Source: Azolla caroliniana
Lineage: Eukaryota > Polypodiophyta
Length of the DNA: 64,000 bases
Reading direction: 5' to 3'
NCBI GenBank assembly: GCA_043228905.1
Contig: JBHGNT010000015.1
Location: 3,720,001-3,784,000 of the forward strand
The notes under the pieces are model-generated. The model was not told the origin of the DNA, did not search any database, and saw only the letters and a program-made list of their open reading frames with translations. Both the position numbers and the translations under genes were made by a program. Shown piece by piece: positions 1 to 14,163 of the stretch (positions within the stretch are counted from its first letter, which is position 1; each line of letters starts with the position of its first letter).

Positions 1-1690
1 TGTATATATATGTGTGCAAATCCATTACATCTATTTATTACCTTCTAATCCCTCCCTCCCCCCCCCCCCCCCACCACCATATCATCCCAAAACAAAACCT
101 TATATTATCCTTCCTTCGATCGATCTCTCTCTGTCTCTGAATTTTAATTATTATTTTTTAAACCTAATTCTAATTCTAATTCTAAATACTGTCTCCTCCT
201 CCTCCTGCTTTAGGTTTAGGGTTTCCCAATTGATCCACAACACATCATATGCATCTTCATTTTCTTCTCTCATTATCTAAATTTGGGCATCAAAATCATT
301 TTACATACATAATTGATATAACACACACACACACATACTTCAGGAAATCGTCCCCCAAAATATAAAAGACGCTACTAATTCCAATTATAATTATTCCAGT
401 AAATTCCCTTCTCTTTCTTTCTTTCTTTTCTTTTCTTTTCTTTTTTCCCCTTTTTTTTAATTTTAATTCCTTCCTTTTTTCTCCCCCCCCCCCCGTCCCA
501 ACCCAATTCCATGAATTCAATGGCATTTCTGCTTTTTCTCATCTCCATCTTCTTCTCCATCTCCATCTTCTGCATCTTCTTCTTCTGCATCTTGTGCTGT
601 ATCTTCTTCTGCATCTGCATCTGCATCTCCATCTCCATCTCCATCTCCATCGCTGATCCCCTCTTTGATCTTCAGTCCCCTCCCTCCATTCCTTGCTTCA
701 TCCACGGATCGAGAGCCTTTGCTGTTGTTCCTCCTCCTCCTCGGCTGTCAGATCAAAGAAGCAAAAAACGAGAGCTTTTTGGCTTCTAGATCCGGATTTG
801 CGTCAAGAGCCAGATCCTGCACAACCTTCTTCGAGAAGCTTGCAAGTTTCGGACGCACTCCCATCTTTCCTTCCCAGGTTTGTTTCCTTCGATTCCTTCA
901 GTTCTTTCATAGAAATTGTTCCTTCATGCAGTGTTTTTTTTTCGTCTGGTTTTGCCACTCGATCTTCCTTGTTTAGTTTAGGTTTTCTTATATTTTTGCA
1001 GAATTACTCTTCCTGTACTCGTTTTTATTTTTTCCTGCGGTTATGTAGCCTCATCTTTGAAGTCGATCTTCCCTGTCGAGCTTAGGATTTCTTAGATTCT
1101 TGCAGAATTTGTTTTCCTGTACCATTCATTTTCCACAGCTTGCAGTTCCACCTTCCGTTTCTTACTCGTCTTCCCTCTTTTGATTTCTTCAATTTTCACA
1201 GAATTTCCTTCAAGCTAGAAACATCTCTTGGAAAAGCATCTTCTTTCTGTTTCCTGTCTCAGTTTATTGAACTTGTTTTTCTGCACATGATTTCCCCTCT
1301 TTTCCTGCATTAGTCATCCTTGTGAAGGTTTGTTCTCTTTGCTTCGGGCAGCTCATTTAAAGAAAGGCTATAGAAATGGATTTCTCCTTCAGTTTTATGG
1401 CTCACTTTGCAGTCTGACCGTCATTCTCTCGCATCCCATAGACTTTCTTCAAGAAAGGCGTCTGTGGTTTTCAGTGTGTTGATATTCTCTCTCCAAGTTT
1501 TTTCTCTTTGATTCTTTCACCATCATTTGGTTTCCTTTGTCAGTTTTCTTTCTTTAGATTTTCATATCTTCCTTGTTTGTTTCAACGTTTCAATTCTCCA
1601 GTCCTTGCAGAGAGGTACGCATTGTCTAGTGCTTTGGCCATGGTGAAGAAATCCCTTCAAAAATTATGGTAGAAGACCTGTTTCCACCAC
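1..1690 (+). promoter_or_regulatory. Promoter and 5' leader region of the ARID4-like gene, rich in simple repeats
   Basis: No coding sequence is supported here before the ARID4-like start codon. The stretch holds a poly-C run near 59-72, CT/T-rich tracts at about 405-490, another poly-C run near 484-494, and an imperfect hexamer array (units like CATCTC, CATCTT, CATCTG) at about 535-652. From 650 to 1690 the sequence is pyrimidine-rich, with splice-like sites that suggest a leader intron (for example a CAG/GT-type context near 878 and an AG-rich acceptor context near 1610). Open frames through the hexamer array exist only because the repeat lacks stops. The exact transcription start and leader splicing cannot be fixed from sequence alone. 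Confidence 0.5.
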
Positions 1691-4600
1691 ATGATGTCAC
1701 GTCCACTCGCTTCAGTTAAGGCTAGCAAATATAGTCACTTGTTACTAGCGGTCTACTGTGGGAAGAAGAAAAGGTCCGAGAGTGGTACTCAAGTTTCTAT
1801 CTCTACAACACTCAAACTCAGGTTTTCACCATTGTCAATCCATAAACCAGTCAACTTGAATGAAAAAGCAGAGCCACGAGAAGGAGAAATCACTCAGAAC
1901 AGTGGAGAAACTCGCCCACCGAAGGCTTCTATAGATCTTGTCACAGGGGGCCAGCTCGAGGTTTACCATTATAAGCCGAATTCTTTGTCTATCCAAACAG
2001 TGATACCATTTCTTACTGGGGTTTAACATGTTTTCGTGTTGTAGGTCCATGTGCTGGAAAGCCCTAAAAGAGTTGAACTCAAACAGACATTGGAAGCATT
2101 AGAACCAGATATAGTTTATTTTCTAGGTGAACGCATTTCTGGAACTGAAGACATAGGCCCTCTTGAGCTTAAAGATTTTAACATATCCACTGCGGAGGAT
2201 TTAGTGAGTCTTTTTGGAGAACGACTACCGCAGTTGGTAAGTATTTTGCTTCACAAGCATACCTTGTATCAATCCTAAGATGATGGTTGGGTTTGTACAA
2301 TAGACTTGAATAAATGCTTTGCTTGTTGTGCATTTCTGTTGTTTTCATTATTCATCTATACAGCTCTTGAATCCATGAGGGAAACAAGCATCACATTCTA
2401 GTTATGTCTCACTTGATGTTGCTAACTTTAAAGTTTATTAACGCAATTCACCCACTCAAATGCGATCTTCTATGTGCTGTAGGTGTGTCTAGAGGTCAAC
2501 GGGGCAGGAAAATTTGGCGATGCTTTGCACAACAAGGTATCCCACTAGATTCATGTTATGACTTTGATTAAGTTGACAAGGTTCACTATGGACTCATTGA
2601 ATTGTTCTACAAACTTGCACTAGGGTGTACCCTATGTTATTTTTTGGAAGGGAGCACTTACAGCATTGTGGGCAACTCATTTTCGTCAGGCCCTTGTTTC
2701 AGTCTTAAAAAGGTATGTGTCTGATTTCCATTATTTATCACATGAATGTTTTTTAATGTTTTCTCTCGTGGCTGGAAATTATAAGCAATCTCTAACCTAG
2801 AAAAAACTAATAGCCCTTTCAGTCAGATATGGAGTGCTTGCCAGCTTGCAATTGCATCTTTCCGATTCTATTATGGCACTTGGAAGCTTCAAGGCTCTGC
2901 AGATGGTCCATCAAAAACTGTCGCTCCTGTTCTTCTAGGTGATGCACCAGAAATTCTCTTAGAAACTCCCAGGATCAAGGATTCCTTTGAAGCAGATGGC
3001 TCTCCAAGTATGCTCCTAAAAATCCAAGTATATGACGAGGAGATAGATTTGCCTCTACTTATTACAGCTGACACACATGGACAGGTATGTTAGATGATTT
3101 AGAAACCTTTAAAAATCTCTTATTGAGTGTGCCAGGGATACATAGCATTATTTTATGTTTCTACTTTCCTTGTGTGCTCATGTCTTGCAAGGTAATGTAA
3201 GGAACACGTATCTTTGGAAATTTGATGCTGCTTTTGGATTCTGTCGTTCTGATTAAATATCTGTCAATTTCAGGACAATTCTATTTTTGGTCCATTGGAG
3301 GATGGTTTGAATGCTCTTCTCTTCATGGAAGTAAGTAATAACCTGAAGAATTTATTTGAATTGTGAGAGAAATGCATTTTGAAGACTGGCAGAGTAAGTT
3401 TTAATTTGTGGATGATGTTTGTGTTCTATTATGGATATCTCAGGTCATAGGCATGCGGCTTCTTCATCGCGTGAGGTAACTCCATTTGTGATGCTCTATG
3501 CATATTTTCATAAATGTGATGGATACAGCCGAATGCTATATTCGTGCATGGCTACTTTTTGCTATAGTTCAGCTTCAGGCCATGACTAGGGCATGCATTG
3601 CTATATTACAAACCTTGACATCATCCTCTTAATAACATGCATCGTTTTGAGCCAATCAGCCGACCATGCTCAGATGAGCTCATATTTCACCATCAAGAAT
3701 TGACTAGTAAAAGGGTGGATATCATTCATTGTAATTTGGTTTAGTCAAGCATATACAAACCTTGACATCATCCTCTTAATAACATGCATCGTTTTGAGCC
3801 AATCAGCTGATCATGCTCAGATGAGCTCAAATTTCACCATCAAGAATTGACTAGTAAAAGGGTGAATATCATTCATTGTAATTTGGTTTAATCAAGCATA
3901 TACATTAATTATTCCTCTAATTGGGTTTCTTTTTATTCTAGTGTATATATTAGGTCCAGGTGTGTGTGACAGACAGTATTGTGATTATAACACTAGATGC
4001 CTCACTCGTATGTCTTCATTTTTTTATTGCTCTATGCCATTTAGTAAGCCGTAGTGAAGAATGTGAACTACAAAAAGTTATGAATATGCATATAGTCACA
4101 AAGTATCCGTTCGGTGGAGACTGTATTTTGGGAGCCTCCTGAGTTATGTTTCCTATAATTTGCACTGCTTAAGAGACTCTGGAAGAAATATGGTGCAGCC
4201 TTGTTTTTTTATTCGATGAAAAAAGTGACTAACTGCTTGGTTTTTCCCTTCTCCCTGGATGTTAGTGCAACTTCAGCACCGTCAAATATGCCACCCCCAG
4301 CTCGAGGGGTCGTAACTATGCGCTGTGATCTTTGCACTTCTTCATCTGCTCGAATTTCTCTTCTGGTGGCTGGAAATGCTCAGACTTGCTTGGATGATCA
4401 GGTTAGCAATAGAATTGTTTTCAGGAGTACCAAAATCTTCTTTTTTGCAAAGGTGCAAACTGATAGCTGCTCAGCAGTATATACATTATGCTTTGCTAAA
4501 AGAAATTTTTATGAAGGGATTATTAATTCTGCACTTTCTTAATAGTTGCTAGAGTATTCTATAAAGAAGGAACTGCTGGGGAACACCAAATTCGTATCTT

Positions 4601-7600
4601 CGTCAATGACGAATGGAAAAAGTTCAGTTGCAGATGTGAGAAAATCTGCATCTGTTGCCTGTGGTGCAAGTGTAATGGAGGCTAGGTTTAGGAGCACAAC
4701 TTGGGCAGTGCAGGTTAGGATGGATGCTTTGAAGTTTCCTCATGCAATACTTCCAATCCCTACATTTTGTTTATCTGTCTTATTATGATTGTTTGTGACA
4801 GGTACTGCGGCAGCTTGCTCCTGAGATCTCTTTTCGAAGCCTGGTTGCATTGGGAATCGCTGGTGTCCAGGGTTTCCCTGTGGCATCTTTCCAGAAAGAG
4901 GATGCTGACAGGTTTCTTGCTTTGAGGCCATCCTCATCCCGAGGAACTGAGCTTGAAAGAAACAAAAATGCTACTTATGTGTCACATATACCATCTTGGT
5001 TGTCACCTGTGGTTCCAAGCAGGAAAAGGCAAAGGATAGATAGTTATGGGAGTTTCTGCCACAAATCCACTTGTGATGAAGATTCTGTATCTTCTGATGT
5101 TGGGAAAGATGTTTCAATTTCTGAAACACCTGAGAGACCTCGGGCGCCTAAGTACAACTATATTGCTGCAATGAAGCCAGTGCCTCATGTACATCAGAAC
5201 CGAGATATGCCATATGCTGGAGCCGTCTTAGCTGGGGCCCACAACACGTGGAGCATGAAAATCAGCTTACCTAATGGTACAAGTGGAAGGATTCCTCGGC
5301 TAAATGCAAGTACAGGAGCCCACAATTCAACAAATTCAGGGATGCCCATCAGCAATAGAGGTCAAAGTATTAGAGTCCCCTCTCCTGCTCAGATGCTTTC
5401 TTTAAACCCTGTCCCTATGAAAAAGCATGCCTGCAATCGCCGACCTATGCACGAATGCTCCGAAGTGAGTTTCATATTCCAGTGGTGTATGCCAAGTGCT
5501 TTGTATTGCAATATCACAAATTTTCAGTTCATTTTCCTAGCTGTATGTTTCACATTTGTTTCTGGTATGAAACAGGAGGAATTCAAAAAAGACATTATGC
5601 AGTTTCTCATTTCACGTGGACATGGTCGCCTTGTTCCATCTACAGATGTGGAAACATTTCCAGATGCTGTGTTGAATGGGAAAAGGCTTGATGTATACAA
5701 TTTATACAAAGAGGTGTATGTTTGTAATTTTTGTAAGGTTTGCTGTATGAAGTTCAGTTTCTGTTATTATGTACAAAGCTGCTGATGGGTTCTCATCATC
5801 AGGTGGTCTCAAGAGGAGGTTTTCATGTTGGAAATGGCATAAATTGGAAGGGCCAAGTTTTCTCAAAAATGCGAAACCATACCATACTGAATAAAATGAC
5901 GGTAATATTGATGGCCACTTCTGAAACATTTGTTATAGATTGGTTTACACAGATAGCTAGATAAATTGATCTCCCCACCCCTTTCAAAATTTGTTTCTCC
6001 TTCTGGTATTTGTTTTTTATAAATTGTCATTGGGCTTGGATGATCTCAAAATTGCTCTCCACAAGAAAAAAAAAAACACTGGTTATTTTTGGCTACCTGA
6101 GGACTTTTTATATGATTATTTTTGGCCCTATGGGTAATATGTTACCTCCGAGGACGATAGCAAATTCTATATATCAATCAATCTATCCATCTATATGTGC
6201 ATATATGTGTGTATACTCAGTTATTGGCACATTGATAGATTAAGACTTCAATTTTGTTTTATGAAAGTTCTATGACTTTATCTTATTCATGCTAAATAGA
6301 GATGCATTTTCCTTTATGTAACCTCTGAAGGGTGTTGGGAATACATTGAAGAAACACTATGAAACATACCTATTGGAGTATGAATTGGCACATGATGATG
6401 TGGATGGCGAATGTTGTATCCTGTGCCACAGGTAATACATAATTTGCATGAGAAAATGCTATATTTTCTATGTTGCGAATGATTTCTAACATATAATACA
6501 TTTCCAGTAGCACAGCTGGTGATTGGGTAAATTGTGGCATTTGTGGAGAGTGGGCACATTATGGCTGCGATAAACGAAATGGATTGGGTGCGTTTAAGGT
6601 AATATTGGCCCCTCTATTGTGAAGTAGCTCCATATCTTTGCCAATAAATTATTTCGGGTACATATAAGCTTGATTACATGTAAGGAATATTATGCATGAT
6701 AACAAGGAATTTTTTTTAAGTGGTTGATATGTACTCCCTCATGTTCTGATGCCTGCCTTATCCATAATGAATTGAAATCTATTATAATATGGCATCAGAT
6801 TGATTGATATCAACCGTTGTATTATGAAGTAGCTCACTAATTTTCTCTGGTATCATATAAGCTCTGTTATATATAAGGAATATTAGGCATGGCCATAGGG
6901 AAACGTTTTCAAGCATTTGATTTATACTCCGTCACAGTCATAGTATTCTGATGAATCATAATCTATAATGGATGAAATTTATTATCATATGGCAGCATTG
7001 ATGTTAGAACAAGTTTCACATGGTTATATGAGCATGCGTGCTACATAGATGGGGTCATGAACTGCTTGAAGATTATAGAAAGCATTTATTCATAATCATA
7101 CAGAGACCAGAAGCAGACTTGTTGGTATCTATAGCTGGACTCAAAATTTCATCTCATTTGTACTCATTTTCATTCCTGTCGGATGTCATGACTCCTGTTA
7201 TTTGTTCCCTCCACCCTCCCTTACCATTCAAGACATAAGCGCATACCACATGTATATATATACATTTTTAGGAATATTTTATTCCTGCAGATGATGATTA
7301 TAGACTATAGTAGGACATCTGCATAACACATTTTAGCTATACAGAGATGTGTTAAGATATCTTCATCTAGATAATGAGGTTATAGCAAAGTCATTCCAAG
7401 CGTGATACTTTGCAGGCAAAACAGTCTTGAGCACTCATTTTTGTGTGAGGTGCGACACCCCTATGAGTAGTACTATGAGGGACACACAATGTCCTGTGCA
7501 TCATCTTGTTATTACTTTTGTTTGTATCCTACATCCATCCCTACATGGTTGCAACTCATTCTACATCTTCATAGAGGATTGTAAAAGATCCTCTCCTTCA

Positions 7601-7943
7601 TTTGTACAACTATTCCTTGGATCTCTCAGTCATAATACTGTCCAATGTCTTGAGGTTTTAAATGAAAGTTATTCTTGCATATATTCTTGATAATTTTGTT
7701 TTCAACCAAAAATTAGAATATGAAAAGCTGGGAGTAATGATAAATTCACTTGCAGATAATAATTAATTTTGTGTTTAGTCTAAAATGTGTCTCTTTCTGC
7801 TTCAACTGTAGGAGTATGCTAAAACGGATGGTCTCGAATATATATGCCCAAAGTGCAGTGTTTCAAATGGCCGAAATGCCTCTGGGAGGAAGAAATCAAA
7901 ACTGCCAGCTAATGGATATTCTCGCCAACAGAATCCAACATGA
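1691..7943 (+). CDS. ARID4: ARID domain plus PHD-finger chromatin protein (plant ARID4-like), 15 exons, 827 aa
   Basis: Exons read as 1691-1960, 2045-2236, 2483-2536, 2624-2712, 2823-3084, 3274-3330, 3444-3475, 4266-4401, 4546-4713, 4802-5464, 5576-5713, 5803-5901, 6331-6431, 6508-6598 and 7812-7943. All junctions are GT-AG, phases match, and the total closes at a TGA. Residues 1-420 are a plant-specific region. Residues about 642-735 form the ARID (DNA-binding) domain, with RGGFHVGNGINWKGQVF and the KKHYETYLLEYE helix. Residues about 746-800 form a C4HC3 PHD-like finger (CILC, NCGICGEWAHYGC, ICPKC). The domain order and size resemble Arabidopsis ARID4, which is about 750 aa. In that plant ARID2/3/4 are reported in PEAT chromatin complexes with PWWP, EPCR and TRB proteins, so a nuclear role in histone modification is likely by homology. 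The start is the first of two adjacent ATGs. Confidence 0.88.
3608..3902. repeat. Tandem duplication of a 147-bp unit inside ARID4 intron 7
   Basis: Copy 1 runs about 3608-3754 and copy 2 about 3755-3902. Both begin ACAAACCTTGACATCATCC and differ at only a few positions (for example CCGACC against CTGATC, and GGTGGA against GGTGAA). The duplication lies within the 3476-4265 intron and should not affect coding. Confidence 0.9.
6611..7015. repeat. Degenerate tandem duplication (about 205-bp spacing) in ARID4 intron 14
   Basis: The segment with GAAGTAGCTC at 6621 recurs at 6826. Several following blocks are shared in order: a CATATAAGCT block, an AAGGAATATTA block, a GATTTATACTCC-like block and a TAATGGATGAAAT-like block. 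Divergence is much greater than in the intron 7 duplication, so this is an older event. Confidence 0.6.
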
Positions 7944-9917
7944 AATTCAGTGAAGCGTGATGGCAAACTCACCTCACTCTGAAGAACAGACAAAACTTTC
8001 TCAGGTCAAAGCAATCGTTCTTACCACATCTTTACTCACTGATGCAAAGTACAGGAGAAAGGACACTGATGGGGGTCCTGACTAGTTAGATCAACACGAT
8101 GTCAGTCATTCTTGGAGATTGTCTACTGTTTCCACAAAATTTCGCTGTTCTTTGAGGTGATCACAAACTCCCTTTTTTGTACATTGATCCTACCTTCGCT
8201 TATTGAAGTCATTGATGTAAGTAGTGCTGATTAGAAGTGTGGGTACCTCATTAACCAATTCTGTTTCAGAGGGAAGCAGCATGAACCAAGGAGAGTCTCT
8301 GCTTCCCTATTATGTATTGTTATATGGCTACACAACAAAGATATAACAGAAATCAGGAATGAATTTCTCCTTGATAATTCAATTGTTCTTTTTTCTATTG
8401 CTGGAGGATTAATAAATAGAGCAAACATATATGAGTATGGAGAAAAGGAGGATTCAAAAAGAATTGCCGAACCAATGGATAACCTTTCCTAATGAGTAGC
8501 ATCAAGTCAAGTCTTTATAAGCCTGTAAGATCAACATTACTCATCCAATGTGCATGATACAAATTCAAAGTGCTGCACAATGTTCACATGACAATGTTGT
8601 TGCATCAAATGCTGAACGATTTGTGTAAGTGATAGTAACACTATCTTTTCCTTCATTGGGACATTTGTGGGATGTTTTGAGGATGTATAATGAATGGGGT
8701 CACTTCTGAGCTCATGGGCTTTCTGAAGTGCTATTATTAAATTAAAGTATAAATGATTGATTGTAGAAGAACCTGTTGATGTTTTGCCGCTGTTATTATG
8801 GAATTAAAGTAAAAACTATTTAAAGTTGAATGAAACATGATATCCAAGATGGGTTAAAGTTTTGGAATTTCGTAGATATCGGATTGTGCATAAATGCAGA
8901 CACAATATTATTAAGATCTGTATCTGATGAAAAATCGAAGTATTATTGAAGCTTGGTGTGACCCATCCTATATTATTATAACTTCAAATTGAACATGGGT
9001 TGAGTTCGAAGTGCTTGTAAATGCAATTGATTTGATCATATGCAATTTGAATTTTCTACCATTATTCAACTGCGCAGAAGCAACTAATGAAAGCAAGTTA
9101 AATGATGTCTAGAAAAGGCAATTCATCAAGTCTCAATGTGAAAGCCAAGACCAAACAATTCAATAATGAGAAGCAATAACTGAAAGAATGTACATCTCAT
9201 GCAAAACTTCATATTCCTTGTTTGAACCATGCAAACAGATCGTAGCAAAAGAAGTAGATCTGCAACATAATTGCACTAGTCATTATTAGACAATAGCTAA
9301 TTTCATGAAAGCTCTCAACACAAACCAGATTTGACAAATTTTAATTGCTTTTGGCCTAAGGTCACTTTATTCACTAAGCTTGAGAGGGGGTATAGGATTA
9401 AGAGTTAGAAAACCAAGATTGTTTTCTAATTAATGGTAAGAAATAGTTAGAACTTAGGGGCATGTTGAGATACCAAATTCACACTTTGTGGGTGAACGCA
9501 CTTCATTGGCGAACGTGTTCTAATATTCAGACTTATGACAAGTATAAGAGGAGATATTTTTTTATTGAATGTATGTGATGGATACTTTATGATAATCCGC
9601 TGACTCTCTTATCATGACAAAAAGTTTTGGATTGTATTTGAAGTACATATAGTATGTTCTATATCAACCAAGGCCCCCTTGTGTATTTGTTGTTGATGTA
9701 TAGTTGATCTAGTGTTTCTTTATGATGATTGTTTTGACTCTGCTTAGTATAGTTAATTGTCTTTGGTACCTTTTTGTATTATCAATCTTGTTACCTACAC
9801 ACATGTATCCTCTTAATTAGCTTGGTTGTGTTACCTAATGATTCTCAATAGAATTACTTCTCTAATTCCTTATAGATGATATATACATGTTCCTTGTTCT
9901 CGTAGCATAGATAGAAT

Positions 9918-9957
9918 AACAATGACCTTACAACGAAGGTAATACAAGGTCATTGTT
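9918..9957. repeat. Short perfect inverted repeat (12-bp stem)
   Basis: AACAATGACCTT at 9918-9929 is the exact reverse complement of AAGGTCATTGTT at 9946-9957, with a 16-base spacer. Related words recur just to the right (AATGACCTTACAAC near 9979), so this is the edge of a small cluster of rearranged repeats. No neighbouring gene suggests a function. Confidence 0.6.
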
Positions 9958-12900
9958 CCCATAACATCAATTGAAGAAAAATGACCTTACAACTAAGGTA
10001 TACATGTTCCTTGTTCCCATACAAAGAGTAGAAGAACATAATGGTCCATTCAGGAAACATGCATGAAGCAAAATGCCTAGAGGAGTAAATGTTTGTGAAT
10101 CGTGATATTTTGGGCAACATAACAGTTAAGGAAATGGTATTGCCCAGATGGATTTTAACCTTATGGAAAGGACATACATCATCCTTTATAGCAAAAGACA
10201 TTATTATTGTTTATAATTGGTTGTTGATTTACTGAACACTAAGAAGATAATCTTGTAAGTAAGTCAAAATAACTTCTTTTGGGAAGAATTAGTTGCCATG
10301 TGGAATTTTTTCCGTGACTCATTTTAAAGTAGGGCCAAGGCCCAACACTTCTCAATTGGATGAAATTTGGGGTATCAATTCAATAGAAAACATATAATAT
10401 TTTGGGGTACTTTTAAGGCACAAACCGACATCAAAATTCTTATGATTCCTCGAAAACATTTTTGATATTTTGGTGACCTTTTAAGCACATCGTTATCCAT
10501 GTGGTGTTATATATATATTACAATTCTAGTGTGGCTCCTTTTTTTACCTTATATTGAGGTTTTCCACAGGTAACATTAGTTGTCACTTAGATTAAAACAT
10601 GAGAAAGCGCAACTTCTCTAAGATCATGCACGATGTGTACAATAAAGGAAGTATTATTACATATGTCAGGGTTTTGTCTTACGCATATAAATTCTTGAGT
10701 AGACCCAAATAACTCATGCTTAATGAATCCAAATCGTTTGTACTCACAAATGCTCCAATTGTGCTTTTTCTGTAAAATCGCATTTCTTCAACCACATCAA
10801 GGTTGGAAAACCTAATTTCGACATCCACATGATTAGGCTATGACCTATGGTTAACAAAACTAGACGCCAAAAGCAATCGATGTTGTTATGAACTTGGTCA
10901 TATAAAATTCGCGCATAGTACAAAAAAAAAGAAAATGGGGCAACAAAAGCAGTATAGGTCATATCAAAGTTGATCACATAAATGTCATGCCAAAACATTT
11001 AGGACTAAACTTATCTTTCTCCATAATGAAACCATGAATGTGAATTTGTAATTATGGTAGATACATTTAGTTTCATCATAGTCTTGGATGTTTAACTAAG
11101 TGTTGATACTTCAATTAAACAACTCAAATTTATGTAATGTGTGGTTATGTTCTATCAATGGAAGTTTGTTATCGATTCATGGCCCCTTTAGTTCTTGCAT
11201 TTATGAACTTTTGTTTGTTTGACAACATACAACCATCATAATGCACAAACAATAAGATAAAAGACAATTCATCAATCATTATCCTAACAAGGTTAGGATT
11301 CGAGTAGGCGACATCCAGAATGTGAAACCATCATAGAGCATTATATGTTATATGTAAGCTTATCATGAGTCCTTTTTTCGTTGGTTGACGTGAATCACTA
11401 TCACTACTTATATAAAGGAATCAATTATGTGAAGCAAACTCAATCCTCGAGAAAAACCTTCTTTCTAATGCAAAATCTTTTATATGAGAGCAAACAAACA
11501 GAAAATGGCACATTGTCAGAAGGAAATGGGTCGTTCAAAAAATGCCTTTTATTTCATCTTTGTATCCTTGCGTTTGTGACAAATACTTATACGGGCTAAC
11601 TTTTGAAGGCATACGATTGTGAAATGACTTGAATTGAAAACTTTGAAGCTATATCTCTAATAATAAAGAGAGCTCACATCAAATAATTTGGCCACTTGTT
11701 TAGGGACAAAGTGTTGGTCAGGTAGTTTGCTTTGGTGTTTTTGTGTGATGAGTAAGTGTTGGGTTTTTGCTATTGGAAATAGTGAGGATTTTGAACTGAC
11801 TCACTCCCACATAAATGTATTCAAGTTCTTGTTTTCGCAAACAAATTGCTCCATCTCACTTTCAAACATGCAAGCATAATCATTACGTCCAAGAGGAATC
11901 CCTTTTTATGGCAAGTGGCATAGAAACAAATTCATTCAACTAAACAATTTTGTTAAGTCATAGTGCCTAGTGCCCAAAGCACAAAGTGTGCATGGTGGTT
12001 GGAGAAACAAGTGGAGTTGGATACTATGGAATATACGGATTGCATGAAAATGACGCATATGCATAATGTATATTGCAAAACGACATAAATAAGTAGGCAT
12101 AACGTGCCAATATAAATGGAAGTTGGTACATCATACTAATAGAAAGCATGTGGTTAGGTGCGGGATCTACCTTTTGTAGACAAATGCACAAAAACTAAAT
12201 GTTATGTATCAAGGGGGAGTTATCTCACATTGCCTTTTGGATTTTACAAGGCATAAAACGCCATACTCGTATGTGCTTCCCCTCACATTGTTGACATCAA
12301 TCATAAATGTTTATTGTGCATTTACTGGAATATATGAAATGAGCTTGCAGTGCAATCTTACACATAAAACAAAATGAATACAGTTATATAACACAATAGC
12401 TATTTCTAATACATGTCGCAAGTTGCGCTTTAAGTACATAAACATTTAATGGTATACATAATATAATGAGATAGGCCCACACCTCCCTCTCGTGTATGAG
12501 GTAATCTCAATTATACACTTGGTGGTTTTTATAATATCGAAACTACCCTCGGTCAAACCACTGAAAGACTAAGGGATGCTCTCGACTTTAATAAAACGGA
12601 ACTAGCAGTTGCACCATTCACCTTTATTCTTCTCTTTCTACCGAGTTCTGTAATTAATAAGATGGCCCACCATCTTTGTCTTTTTTGGAAAGGGGCAGTT
12701 TTGACATTATGAAAATTACTAGAAGTATAGTCAAAATTACCCCCATATATGTGGGAAGGGTATTCACGATATTTTCGTCGTTTTAAATGACAGAGTGAAC
12801 ATATATATCAAAGATATCAAGTATCTTACTTTGGGCATCTTTCAATTGTAGCCTTTCCCATAAAGCAATGCATATAATTGGTGTCATTTAATTCCTCATC

Positions 12901-13841
12901 TAAAGTGAGAACAACACATGCGAGGAGGAAAATGAGCAATGTGTACAAGGAATAGCAATTTTGAGCATTATATTACACCCGTAACATGATAGGGAGACTC
13001 CAATAGATCGTAATTGATATTATGTCTATGCTTGATTAGAAATGTAACTTGATTGTGTCAAGAAAATGCCATGCTAGATATTTGACCACACCCTCAAGCT
13101 TCTTTCATTTAATAAGGACTTCTAGAAAGGGACCCGACAAATGCACGAAATAATGAGCAACCTAGACATAAACTCTGAAATTTGAAGTAAAGGCCCATAA
13201 TAATGCACATTGAAGATGGCCACTCTTATGTAAAGATTATAGCATATTATAACAAGTTGTTGGCACTTTTTTTAATGGGGTTCTTGTCTCTATGAGGTTG
13301 GTTTCCTTATTGTCATTTTAGTCTCATGAGCTTATTTGGGTGGTACAATTCCCACATTTTCCTCATAGAGTTGAGCAATCTATGAGCTTGTCTTGTATAG
13401 TGTTCACCATCATGAGCTTTCCTCGTTCCCCGAAATGTTTCATCATCACGAGATTGCTCAAAACCTCTTTTAGTGTTCACCATCATGAGCTTGTCGAAGG
13501 CAACACACGTCTTTGTTACGAAAATGTCGAACACTATAGAGTGTTTTGTCGGCAAAGGTTGTGTTCATAGTAGCTAGAGATGCTAGTGGTTAGCATGGGG
13601 ATGGAACATCATGAGCTTTTTGGTTTATGAAAGTGAGTGCTTCCTTTTGCGTATTCATCTTTTTTCCACGTTTTATACCATCGCGAGCGTATTATTTGCG
13701 AGAGCCATGTGACATTTTAGAAGGAACATCACAAGCCTGTGCTCGTGGTATCGATCTATCAGCTTCACGTGCGGCCCGTGAAAAGAGCAAGAGGCATCAT
13801 CGTGCGGGCCGCACGCTATGGCAATGTGAAGCTATGGAAAG

Positions 13842-13870
13842 AGCCCTAAACCCCTAAACCCTAAACCCTA
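13842..13870. repeat. Short interstitial telomere-like run (CCCTAAA type)
   Basis: About three units of the plant telomere heptamer CCCTAAA, one with an extra C, followed by CCCTAGG. It is too short to be a former telomere. Similar telo-box words are common in plant promoters, but here the nearest start codon is more than 2 kb away. Confidence 0.7.
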
Positions 13871-14163
13871 GGTGTAGTTATAGTAGGGAGACAGGCATTT
13901 TGAGAAACCGATGAGAGCCAATCGGTGCCAATCGGCACTACAATGGGAGGTCTACATATATGGCCAACATGTTCTTTTTGTTTTTTTGTCTATGGTCGGG
14001 TGGGCATATATGCTTGGATGGGCGGATGGAGTCTAGGAACGACGCCCACGAGGGGTCGCACGCGAACTCTTGTGGACATGCACACAAAACGTAGAAGGAT
14101 TATGCATGTGGATAAGAAAGGGATCGATACATACAATACATAATATACTCAAATGAATTGGCA

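Larger units (their letters stand above)
7944..14163. other. Intergenic DNA between ARID4-like and NEK6-like genes
   Basis: AT-rich sequence with only short, unconvincing open frames. It presumably contains the ARID4 3' UTR at its left end (an AATAAA lies at 8411-8416). Local items are a hairpin at 9918-9957, a run of recurring CATCATGAGCTT-like words at 13320-13740, and a short CCCTAAA-type telomere-like run at about 13842-13870. I recognise no gene, tRNA or intact transposon. Confidence 0.6.

Noticed and set aside
375-976. Frames of 60-130 codons on both strands through the CATCTC/CATCTT array
   Set aside because: The hexamer repeat has no stops in several frames; translations are low-complexity and the ARID4 gene start lies downstream.
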